Shown piece after piece: positions 23,101-35,100 of a DNA stretch of 64,000 nucleotides. Every line of letters begins with the position of its first letter. Position 1 is the stretch's first letter. The DNA is taken from contig OY829328.1 of the NCBI GenBank assembly GCA_963691655.1, positions 12,478,704-12,542,703 on the forward strand. Reading direction: 5' to 3'. The stretch comes from Toxonevra muliebris. Its lineage: Eukaryota > Arthropoda > Insecta > Diptera > Pallopteridae. Under the pieces are notes generated by a model that searched no databases, had not been told where the DNA came from, and saw only the letters and a list, made by a program, of their open reading frames with translations. The position numbers were made by a program, and so were the translations under genes.

Positions 23101-26100
23101 TCCAACAACAAAAACTATAACACAAAAACACCATCTCAAAATTCACAAGTTACTCAAAGGTCATGCTTCGTCGTTTCGACGACGCACATTTAAAAAAATC
23201 ATACTTTCATAATGTATTATCAATTGAAATTCTGCACACAGCAACAGTTTGGCCACGACTGGTGCTGTACGAAAAACTAGCACAAAAAAAAAAACAAAAT
23301 TTAGAAAGAAAAACTGTAAAATGTAAACATGCGTCGTCGATTCGACGAAGCATGTCCTTAAAGGGTTAATCAAGCAGTATATGAAATTAAAGATACTAAA
23401 ATTTCTCACCTTACGTTTGTACATTTTGATTATTGGATAAATAGTTTTGACACAATTAAAAAAATTGTCAAGAAATTTGGATTTTTTTTCAAAAAAATAA
23501 TTTTTAAAAAATGTTAGATTACAAATAAAATTAGGAAAACGCAATAATCTGCTCTGTTTTAAATTTTTTGCTTAAAGTCTATACTTTTACAAAAAATAAG
23601 ATATAAAAGATAAAAATCTATGGTTAAATGTAAAAGTTACATGCAATTGTGTAAAAACTAGTTTTAAAACTGAGCAAACTATTGCGTTTTTCAAAATTTA
23701 TTTGTAATCCAAAATTTTGTTTAAAGATATTTAAAAAGAAAAACTTAAAATTTCTTGGCAGTTTGTGCCAAAACTATTAATCCAATCAAATCAAAATGTA
23801 TGAACGTAAGATGAGAAATTTTAATATCTTTAATTGCATTTTTAATTGTATACTGTTTGTTGAAATCAAGTTCCTAGTTTCCAAGATATTTGTAATTATG
23901 TGAACAAACCTTTTTTGCTCCGACAAAAAATTTCAACCCGCCATATCTCTAAAACCGCACCATAGAAATAAAAATTGAGTTAATTTTCGGGCTCAGCGAC
24001 CAATTTACATAGGAATTGGATAGTGGTGTTCATTGGTAATATTGGCTGTAAACTAGTGTTATCACTCTATATGCGAGTGCATCTTATTCATTGAGCACGT
24101 GTCATAAAAGCGCCATTCAATTTATATAATCATTTTCAATATGTCGTAAATTGAACTTATAAATTGCAAAAAAAACAAATACACAAACAAATAAATAGTG
24201 CAATTTATTTCATTTAAAAATCATGAGTGAACAATAACTAAATATGGGTTTTTTATGAGGACAAATTTCTTTCATTTGATACTTGATCTTTCGCATTTCT
24301 CTCAAGTGTCAAACCTGCCTAGCTACATACATATATAATTGCTATTGTCCAACTAACCACAATCAGTGTGTGCGCCTGTTGCAAAACGTGTCACAGATTT
24401 CTCAGATTCATTAATATTCAAAGGCAGAACAGCTTCGGTTCAAATAGTGTAAGTACTTCATTTTAATTGCGATTGATAAGTAATTAGTTAAAACAATTAA
24501 ATACTTAAACTTATATACATATAAATACGAGTTGCATCATCTTATATATAACTTGTACTACATGTACTATATTTATGGTCAAAACAGGTGAGTCGACATT
24601 CAATCTACTAATGAATTGTTGGTCGTACACCACTGTATATTCATTGTTCAATGTTGAATTTTATTTAATTGTTGAGTCAAAGAAAAAGAAGTTGTTTACG
24701 AATGATATCATAATATGTATATGCATTTAGTAAAAATAATAATAGATATAAAAAAAAGTACAATAAAAATAAAAAACCAACAAAAAACAAACAATGCGAA
24801 TGCGTGTGGGTTAGTTACATTCGAGTGATATGGTGAAATTACAATATTTTACTTAGTAATTTAGTTGTATTTATGATTTGATTGAGAACTGAAGTTATTC
24901 CCAATAGGAAATCGTGTCATCATGACAGGTAAAAAATTTTTGCAAATATTTTAAATGTATAAGGCACTGAGGCACAAGCTCAACGGCATATTTTTACTTA
25001 CATATACCAGAAATTCTCTGAGCAAGAAATTTTCTCCACGAGAATACTGGTCTTCAAGAACCACAGCACGCAACGGACATGTATACAGATTGACTGAAAT
25101 AAATTTAGGGTGTGGGGTCAAGTTACTACATCCCCACTTCAAATATAAATTTCTTCTTTAGATAAAAAAATGAAAAAACAAAAATTGGTAAACATTTTTG
25201 AACTAAAAACTTTAAATCATGCTCTCTTTGTTAAGGACGCCCAAAGTTGCATGATGTTGTGCAATATGTTTTGGACTTTCAATTATATCAATTGAACTTT
25301 TTAGATGTTTTATTGGACATAAAAGCTAGAGATGGGCGCATGACACGCAGGGACAAGCACGCATGTAACATAATTTCTACGTGAGCATGCGTGGGCGTGA
25401 TTTGATTTCCATAACTCCTACGTGAACATGCGTGAGCGTAGCATAGCTTCGAAGTGATAATGCGTGAGTATAAGTTACTTTTCATTCACAATTTATTGAA
25501 TACTTAATTTTGGTGGTTAAAAACCCGAATACTCAGTGAAAATATCACGCGCCCATCTCTAATAAAAACTTATTATCATTATATAAAACTTGCACATGTC
25601 AAAATAATTATGTTTTACTATGAAAATTAGTCGTCGTCAGGCCGACAAAACTAGATCGACTCACTAACCCAAAAACCAGATGTATTTTCCCGAAGATTTT
25701 GATGCGGTGAATCTGAAGCCGAGGTTTAATTCTCTGGTTTTCGAGATATCTTAACCTAAAATATGGTATAGTGATTTAAGACTATATTTTTTCAATTTAT
25801 TTCTCAAAAAAATATTTTTTTTTTCTCAAAAAACTATTAACAGCATCTTAACCCATATTGTCCCGATATTAGATGCCATATTTATATGTTTTCAATTTGA
25901 AATTTTACTACTTAAAAAATAAAAGAATAATTCCTGAATTTTAGGGGTATAATAGTTTTTGTCTTACCCCAAGAAAATAATGTGACCAGATGCAAAAAAA
26001 ATTAAAATATTTCTACGTCACCCCATGAGCAACAAGAATAACACAATATTTTAGAAGTTATTATAAGTTAAAAACAGAAAATTTGCATTTTTGTTGAATT

Positions 26101-29100
26101 TTGCCAATTTCTGAATATATTTTTTTTTATAAAAATTTGGTCAGCTGAACATATAAGGGACCTGTAAAGTAATTATTTCCACATTAAGTTTGTTATTTTA
26201 TCTAAGCGAATTTCTCATTCCAATGCAAAATAATTAACTTTACTATTTTTTGTTGATTTTCAAAACCACCTTCTGAAAAATATGGCCTTGAAGTCTTGGA
26301 ATTTTAAAGTCAGTTTATTTAGAATTATTAAACAGTGATTACTTTTGGGAATTTTTAAAGTTGCTTTTTGACGAATTTTTAAAGTTGCTGTTCGATTAAT
26401 CGAACGTTGCACACTGGGGCCGCTCCATATAAGTGAGTGCCCAAAAGTTGATTTTAAAAAAATTCGTTGAGAACAAAAATTTCAACGCTATTGTACTCAT
26501 AAATAATTGGTGCATCGATAGGAAAGAATTCAGCTTTCTACCTTTTATAGTATAGGAGATATGAAGTGTCAAACTTGAAAAATTTTTCTAACTTTTTTTT
26601 AATATGATTAACCTAATCAATGTTATATGAACTTTGTGCTGTAATTACAAAGTTTTCGTTAAAGCTATCTCAAAAATGCTTCTTGTTTCCTTTAGAGTGG
26701 GGTATGCAAATAATTACCAAACTTTTTTTTTTTTTTCGTGCGAAAAATTTATGTTTTATTTGCAAAAATTCTAACTTATATCAAATTTTTTTAAAGTAAA
26801 TTTTTAACATCAATTTTTTTTGAACGGGCAAAGTGATTGGGGATGTATTAATACCACAATAATATACAAACATTCGGTAATTAGAATCTGAAGATAAAAG
26901 CCCAATCAATTTGCCCGTTCAAAAATAAAATGGTTTTAAAAAAATTGCCTACTTTTTTTTTAAAAGAAAATTTTTGATTTTGTTTAAGAATAAATTAAAA
27001 GTATATAGTTTTTCCAGTTTTTATAAAAAAGTAAGCTTTTTAAGTTAACCGTAAAGATTTAGAAGGCATAACCAATCGATTTCTAGTTTCCTCCGACCCT
27101 CTAATGAGCTTCATGCGCACCTTGCCGCTTCATCACAATACACGACCCTTTTTTTAAGATATGTTGGAAGTGGAGCTAGGCTTAAGCACATCTGATATAG
27201 AACCAGAAGCTGATTAGCAATTAGGAGCTGAAATAGTATAAATATTATAATTTTTTACCTTTTACATCTTATATATTTTAATTTTTCCTGTTTTGTTTTT
27301 TTAATTATCAATTATTTCATATTTAATTTTTAGTTTGTATGAATGCAATTACTTAAATTTGATTATATAATATAGTTTTGAAAAAAATTACACTGTGGCT
27401 ATACCAAAATAAAACTAAACGGAATTGTATTATTTAATTAAACTTTTTTAATTAAAAAAAAAATCCTTGACAAATTAGTGACCAATGTTTCATATTTATA
27501 TTTAGCACAAAGGTTTGACTATGGACGCTTTCTTTAAATTGTACAGAAAGTTTCAAAATACAAATTTTATGAAACTGATGTTACCTTGGTCACCAATGGG
27601 TTAAATCATTTAAAATGCACTTTACAAATTATATTTAAATGACTTTGGTGTAAAATTGTGATATGTTTATGTTACTTTGGTCACAAATGGGTTAAATCGC
27701 GGTCATCAATGGATTAAATCATATAAAATTTACTTAAAAAGTATAGCTCAAATGAGTTTGGTCGAAAAAAACTAATTTTAGAATTTTGAGCACTCACTTA
27801 TATGGAGCGGCCCCAGTGTGCGTTGGGACGATACGAGTTAAAGTAAAACCCTTGCGCTTTTAAATACCGTTGAGTTGGCTAAAATATGTTTTTTTTTTCG
27901 CTGAGATATTGATAGTGCTTTTTATTTCATTTATTTTTAATTTTTTAAAACTAAGTTCCGAGACAAAAATTTCAAACAAAAAAAAGTGCTTAACTTTACT
28001 AACCTAGAGGAACTATGTTTCCAGGATTGCTCAGTAGTCAAACTCTATGTCAAATGCAACAAATCGCATTTTCTCGCATAATTCCATCATTGGAATATTG
28101 GAGGAAATGAAAGAACGAATGGATAATCTTGAAAAACAGGGGGTTTTTGAAAACAGTGAAACCTTTTAAATATCCGGTCCATTAACATACCATAAACGAC
28201 AAAAACGACGATGCTATTTGAACGCCATTTTATCCATTGTATTACAATATTTTTTGATCTTTCAAGTCGCAACAGTTTCAAGATTTTTGCGTTGCCATTT
28301 TTATTTGAATTACACACAGTTACGGTAGTAGTGACATAAGGAAAAATTTAATATCAATAATATACATATCATTTTTTAATAAAATATTAATATAATCTCT
28401 AGATATGAAATTCATATTATGAATGGCTTCAAGTTTTATAGATTTAATAAGTTTTATGTTAAAAGTCTTCATTTTAATACAGAAAATGCAAGACTTTCAC
28501 AAATCATGAAATTAGGGATTAAGAATATTATTTTGGAAAAGTTCTGTTTATTAAATATATAAAAAATAAATATTAAAAATCAATTTGAAATATAAATTGT
28601 AACAATAAATTTACAATAATTCTGAGGCAAGTAATTGTAAATAATATTATAAATGCATTAATTAAAAATCAATTTAGCTTTAAAATAATCTAATCTTCTG
28701 TAAATACTCGTACATGTTTATGTATTTTGCACATCAGTTGTTGTCACAATTGCAAAAGCAAAATTTTTAAATTTATTACGCACAATTTTGAATTATTTTT
28801 TTTTTTTTTTTGGAATTTGTATCACGCCACGTTATTGTTTTTTTTTTTCTTGTCTTTAAAATTTCATATATTATATTTGTTATCTTGACCAGTTGCTGGC
28901 TAAATAAAAATACTTTATGTGATTTGTTATCAGTAAAGTGTAAATCATTTACGATAATTCTCCTAACTATGAAAAGCAAGATATTAAATGCACCCAAGAA
29001 AATATATTTACTTTTATCAATGATTGAATTGAGTTCAGTAAATCGTATGATATTTATACGACATCATTCGGTTACGTCGCAGTTGAGTTGCATATTAAAA

Positions 29101-32100
29101 GTATTCATTCATTAAGTATATGGATACATATCCAGGTTGTTATTTATCTAAATTAATATTGACTAAAGTACATAGTTTATTAATTTCTTTGTAAATAAAG
29201 TATAAAAAAATTATTTTAGTTTGAGCTAACAACAATTATTTCATTGTTTGAAACTAGTGAAACTTCATCTAATTGTTGTTGTACTTGTATGTTATTATAT
29301 AGTCATTAAGAAGAAAAAGACACGTTTATGTCCTTTAATATGTTGGTAAATAGTTTACTATGTACTTTAATAAGAACTAATTACTCTTGAAATTCTCAAA
29401 GAATATTTTCGATTTGATTTAATCTTTAATAATAAAAATCGGTAAAAAGCAAATTTTGATGAAAAAAAATTAAAACTTATTGATTTCAATAATTATCAAA
29501 GATAGTTTAAAATTTGTTTTTGATAATTTCAAATTTATTTTAAAACAACTTTATGACCAATTTCCAATATATTTGAATTATCTCTCATAACACAGATTTA
29601 CAAATTCGGGTACATTTTTTACCCGAGAATTACCCAAAGTGCTTTCGTGTATTTTTACGCATTGAATTCAAATCAGTCATCCGTTTCCCGCCATCAGATT
29701 TTTGAGATTTCAACTGTTGGTAGTATTGTGCTGCCACAGCGATTAACAGCTGATCGCTTCAATACCGTGTTGGTTTCAAAACGTATTTGCATGGTTCTAA
29801 ATCGAAAAGTAGTGGATGAAAATGTTAAGAAAGACGTGCAAAGTCAGTTCTGAAAAACTGAAAAATTCCGTGTATGTGGCACAGGAAAGCCATGGTTACC
29901 AAGGTTTACAAATTGCCTATGGACGACCAAAAATTTTTGAACATTCAAGAGCGTCGTTCGAAACTTCATCTATTATAGCGGATCCTTTGAGGAATTACCG
30001 AAAAATGGACATTCGAATGGCGATTTTTTATTTTAAAGTTTTTTGGTCCTTCTATATTTTTTTTCTTTTTAAAAGCAGAAATTTGAAGTTTCTAATCTGA
30101 AAATGAATTTTAACTATGGATAAAAAATTAATTAATTTATTACTTTTAATAATTCTCAACAATTTCCATATAATTTTTCGAGTAAAGCCAATGTGAGACA
30201 GAGTCCATTCACGCGATTAAAATTTATTTATTTTTTTTATTGCTTATATTTGCTTTCGGGACTTGAAAACAATTTCGAAAATAGAAAATAAGAATTTAAA
30301 TAAGAAGTTGGCAATACTTTCGAATAGAAAAACCTTTCGGAACTCAAGACTCCAAAATCCTTCTGTTAGATTTTAATCAGAGAATCTGTTGAAATCCTTC
30401 GACCGCGAAAACAATCCGTAGACTCACCGAGAAAACTATATAAGAAATACAATACTTGCGACTTTGCATGTTTCGATCGACCTCCACATATGTTTATCTG
30501 GAAGATCACCCAACTTCTTTTCGGAGCAATTACTTTTCGATTTACCATTATTTGTGATCAGTAATCGTGACTAAAAAAAATATGTATGTTGTGAACAGTT
30601 TTTAGTCTCACTGTATACCTCCTTGATCAAAAAGTTCCCGGAATTTATTCAGAAAATTAAAAATACAAGTTTATTCATCTAAATCTATATAGTCCCCTTC
30701 AAAGTAATAACCATCGACTGCAACACACTTATGCCAGCGCTTGGTCCAATCCTCGAAGCATTTTTTATATTCGGTTTTCGGTAGGTCCATCAGTGCTTCC
30801 TGCGATTTTTCCATTACTTCCTCACTGCTGCTGAAACGCTTTCCCCGTAATGTTTTTTTAACTCGATTGAACAGGAAAAAGTCACAGGGAGCCAAATCAG
30901 GTGAATTCGGTGGTTATTGGATGGAATTTGTTGCATTTTTCGTCAAAAAATTAAGAATAATGATGGCACTGTGCGACGGTGCGTTATCATGGTGCAAAAT
31001 CCACGAGTTTTCTGTCCACAATTCTGGTCTCTTTCGGCGAATTGCTTCAAGCAAACGCCTTACATAAATCGCTCTACTAATACTCTTTGATTTTTAATTT
31101 GCGATTATTGACCAAAATTTCTTTTGCTTTACCAACGTTTTCGTCGGTTTTCGATGTCAATGGTCTGCCACTGCGTTCATCATCTTCGATTGACTCATAA
31201 CCACTTTTGAACCGCTCGTGCCACTGGTAAACGAGCGTTTTCTTTACAGAATCGTTGTCGATATACTTTTCTACCATTTCCAACGTTTGCGCACCATTAA
31301 ATCTGTTTTTTATTCAAAATTTAATACAAGTTCGTTGTTGCAAATTTAAATCCATTTCTAAAATTGTAAAAAACCGCCAACACACAGAGATAGATGTACT
31401 CTTGGCTACGTAACTATTGTAAATGTCAAGCTATGACGCTAAGATTTAGAGGGAATATCAACAACTTAACAAGAGGGAATATCAACAACTTAACAACTTA
31501 ACAAAAAAAAAAAAAAAAAAAACAGAACTCAAATCGGAACGATGGGAGCGCCACACGGTGGTTATTCCGGAAACTTTTTGATCAAGGTGGTATGGTATAT
31601 GTAAAGCAATTTAAACACAGGATTTGAAAAAGAATTATTAGTTCAGTAAGTAAAATGGTTCTTTGTTTCAGCGGACTAGAAAATTGAATTAGTCATTTTT
31701 ACCTACTAATAAAAACCAGAGTTGAAAAATGGATAATAATATGTATGCATAATGTGTACGTCATGCCCAGAGCTAGCGCAAAAATAATTCAAATAAAACT
31801 TTTAAGCAGATAAATAAATATTTATTTTCATTTCTACAACATACGCCTTTACAGTTTACAACAATTTTACAAATAAGATAGCTAAACTCAGCAAATGTTG
31901 TAACAGGCGGCAGAAACAATAATTAATAATGGTTTTAGTGACAGTTGGATTCTTAGTGACATTCAAAAATTAAATACATTATGAAGAAGAGAACATAACA
32001 GAAACCCGCCGTTCAATAGTTTTAAAAATAAATCTTTATAGTTAATACTATGCTGCTTAAATTGTCAATTAAATGATTTTTTTGTCCTGTTGCTCTATGA

Positions 32101-35100
32101 GTGCCAAAAAATTTAAAATTAATTCTATATAAAGTTATATAAATAGGAATAACGTAAAATATTCAATTAAATCATACAAAATTTAAGCCAATCAAAGACG
32201 CATTTTAAATAAGAAAGAATTTATAAATATGTGTAAAGAATTGATAACAACAGAGAAGAATAAAAATTGTAGCAAATTGAAAAAAAAAATTGTTTTATTA
32301 ATAAATGAGATGTTCGTGCTTTGAAAACGCAAGCAAACATCCGAGAACAGAGATGTAGATTAATAAGATCATTTTTAAATTGCATGTTGTATACTTAAAG
32401 TACAAGTAGAATGAAACACTGATAAGTATAGGAGGACAAAGACTTCCAATTGTTGTTTATTTACAAAAGAATACTTGAGTGGTTCAAGCACGAGAATGTG
32501 CCTACAAAATACTTGTATATTATCACTATCTTTGACGTGAGGTTCATTGCAATGTTAGTGTAATGATGAGCATGAGTGTTGAAAAGTTTTCGCAAAAACA
32601 AGATAACAAATTCACTTAAGAAACTTTAGATATTCGTTAGAATTATATATGTTGGTAGGTAGTAATTTAGATTTAAATTACGTAAGTATAGTAAAGCACA
32701 CACGCGTCTCGTCTTTGTTAAGTTTTCAAGATAACCATAAAATTTTGAATAGCAAACAAATAAATCTATAGTTAATTGTATCATTTTAATAAGAAATTTT
32801 TGATAAAAGTTTTAACTTAGAATAAAATGGATATCAATATCAATAATTTGCAAAAATTGCGAAAATAAAATATAAATTTCTATTGATATTTTAATTACTA
32901 TTTTTAGGTAATTTGCAGCAATTTTAATGGAAAACCATATTATGGGTATTCACGGGTTGATGCAAGATGCCCTTGCGACGTTGCGAAAGTGCGGATTGCG
33001 GAAGTTTGACACCTTTCTCCCTTTAAATTCGTAAGAAGAATCCAAAATATTTTCATTATTTTTCAATTAGATGGTAATAGTTTGACAGTTAAACTATTTC
33101 GCATCTCCAATATTTGCATTGAACGCTCACATCTTAGTGCTTTAATTTGCACTTTCGTAATTTCGCACTTTTGCATCAACGCGTGAATACCTATAGTATA
33201 ATAGTATAGTATGTTCAGTAGAGAACACAGACTTAAAGCAGCCTTATTTTACAGTAGAAGATGTATATATTAGCTGCGTTCTAGAGAACGTAATAGATAA
33301 CTATGTAAGGACCACGGTCTTAAAGAAGTTCCCGCTGCACCCATGTCAGCATGATTATAGAGCAGGAAGATCAACAGAAACTGCCTTATATCAACTGACA
33401 AATTTACTTCAGGCAACATTAAAAACGAAAGATATAGCACTTTGTGCTTTTCTTGATATCGAAGGTGCTTTTGATAATACTCCGCATGAATCTATTAATA
33501 GAGATCTCCTACACAGAGGGATAAATAACACCCTAACCCAATGGATGAGCAAAATGCTAACTACCAGGACAGTAAAAATTCAAACTAGTAATAGCAGCAT
33601 AAAAGCAAACTCAACTAGAGGCTGTCCACAAGGCGGAGTTTTTTCACCGCTGATGTGGAGTACTGTAGTAGATGAACTACTTGAAGAATTAGCTATAACT
33701 GGATTAACAATTCAGGGCTACGCTGATGACATAGTAATAATCTGTAGGGGGAAATTCGAGAATACCCTCTGTGACTTACTACAAATGGAAGTATAAACTT
33801 AAAAATCTCAAGACCATTAGCCTAAATGGAAAAGAAATAGGATTTCAGAAGGAAGCAAAATTTTTGGGGATAACCCTTGACCAAAAACTACTCTGGAACT
33901 ACTACTAGATCATTTATGACCTGTAGATCGATCGCAGCAAAAAGTTGGGGTTGTAATCCTAAAATACTGCGATGGATGTATACAATGGTTGTACGCCCTA
34001 CGATTACTTATGGATCAGTGGTCTGGGCGGTAATAACAAGGCAGCAGACAGTCATCAACACGCTTAATAAGCTGCAGAGATTGACTTGTGTGTGCGTAAC
34101 TGGCGCCATGCGAACTTGTCAAACGGCATACATGGAGGTCTTATTAGAACTTACACCTCTTTTTATTCACATTCAATCCCAGATGAAGAGGGCTATCCTA
34201 AGGATGTCTGGTGAAGATATCGGGGCAAATGGATGGCTTAATCGAAAGAAGTTTGATATTCTAGAAACACAGCACCCTGAAATTGCTATACCGAGGTACA
34301 ACATGCAGCCAAAGTTTAGTTTTGAAAAACGATTCAAAACAGAACTTAGTAACAAAAAGAAATGAGAAGGTATATTTAAAACGTATAAAATAGACCAGCA
34401 TACGATAACATGGTACACAGACGGTCCTCTCACTGAAGAAGGAACCGATGCTGGAGTATTTGGGCCGAGGATAAAATACTCTAAGCCCATGGGTAGGTAC
34501 ACCAGTAACTTTCAAGCGGAAATATAGGTGTGCATACTTTAGACTCAAGTGCAACTACCGGAATCAAAACATTGCGATCCTAACCGATAGCCAAGCGGCT
34601 ATCAATACTTTTAAGTCTCACCAGGTTATCTCAAAACTGGTGATGGAGTGCCTAATAAACTAAATACGGGTTATATAATCGGGTTTGGATGCTTTGGGTT
34701 TCGGGCCATATTGGGATTTGGAGGAGAAAGGAGGATCAACTCCTTTTGTAGATCCGGAACATTCTGTGGAACATGTAAAGGAACACTCTCTATACTAATT
34801 AAGAAGAAAATCAAAGGAAATTACACTGGGAACATAGAGCATTCGAGAGTACTATTAGGAACCTATAACCTAAAACGCTTCAAGGAATGTATGAATTTGT
34901 CAAAGAATAGTCTTAGAATCATTACAGGAATTCTAACAGGTCATTGTAGGTTGAACTATCATCTAACAAAACTGGTAATTCCAGCTAATGAATCATGTAG
35001 GTTTTGCAGAGAAGATAGAGAATCTTCGAAGTACATCTTAGGACAGTACCCCGCACTAATGCATATTCGTAAAATAAATCTGGGTGACCACCAAATACCG

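Larger units (their letters stand above)
21906..24063. mobile_element. Foldback element split by a nested insertion
   Basis: Outer ends are inverted: ACACTAGTTTACA at about 21910-21922 and TGTAAACTAGTGT at about 24048-24060. The arms continue inward: CACCACTATCCAATTCCTATG near 21950 pairs with CATAGGAATTGGATAGTGGTG near 24008; ATTACAAGTATCTTAGAAACTA near 22062 pairs with the sequence near 23890. After 23366 the left arm resumes (AATTTCTCACCTTACG at 23400, TTTTGACACAATT at 23447) and pairs with 23690-23830. The arms are thus about 420-460 bp with a short loop near 23630. The left arm is interrupted by a separate element at 22097-23365. Confidence 0.7.
26409..27821. mobile_element. DNA transposon with 32-bp GCACACTGGGGCC termini
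   Basis: The left end is GCACACTGGGGCCGCTCCAT, continuing ATAAGTGAGTGC. The right end, reverse-complemented, is identical over 32 bases, then differs at one position. GTT flanks both sides (26406-26408 and 27822-27824), a possible 3-bp target duplication. The 1413-bp interior lacks a long frame. The CAC start and short target site would suit a CACTA/Chapaev-like group, but this is not proven. Confidence 0.75.

Noticed and set aside
29647..30100. Possible transposase-like fragments (WHRKAMVTKVYKLPMDDQ and neighbouring frames)
   Set aside because: Short frames with no signature motif and no terminal repeats; family could not be supported.
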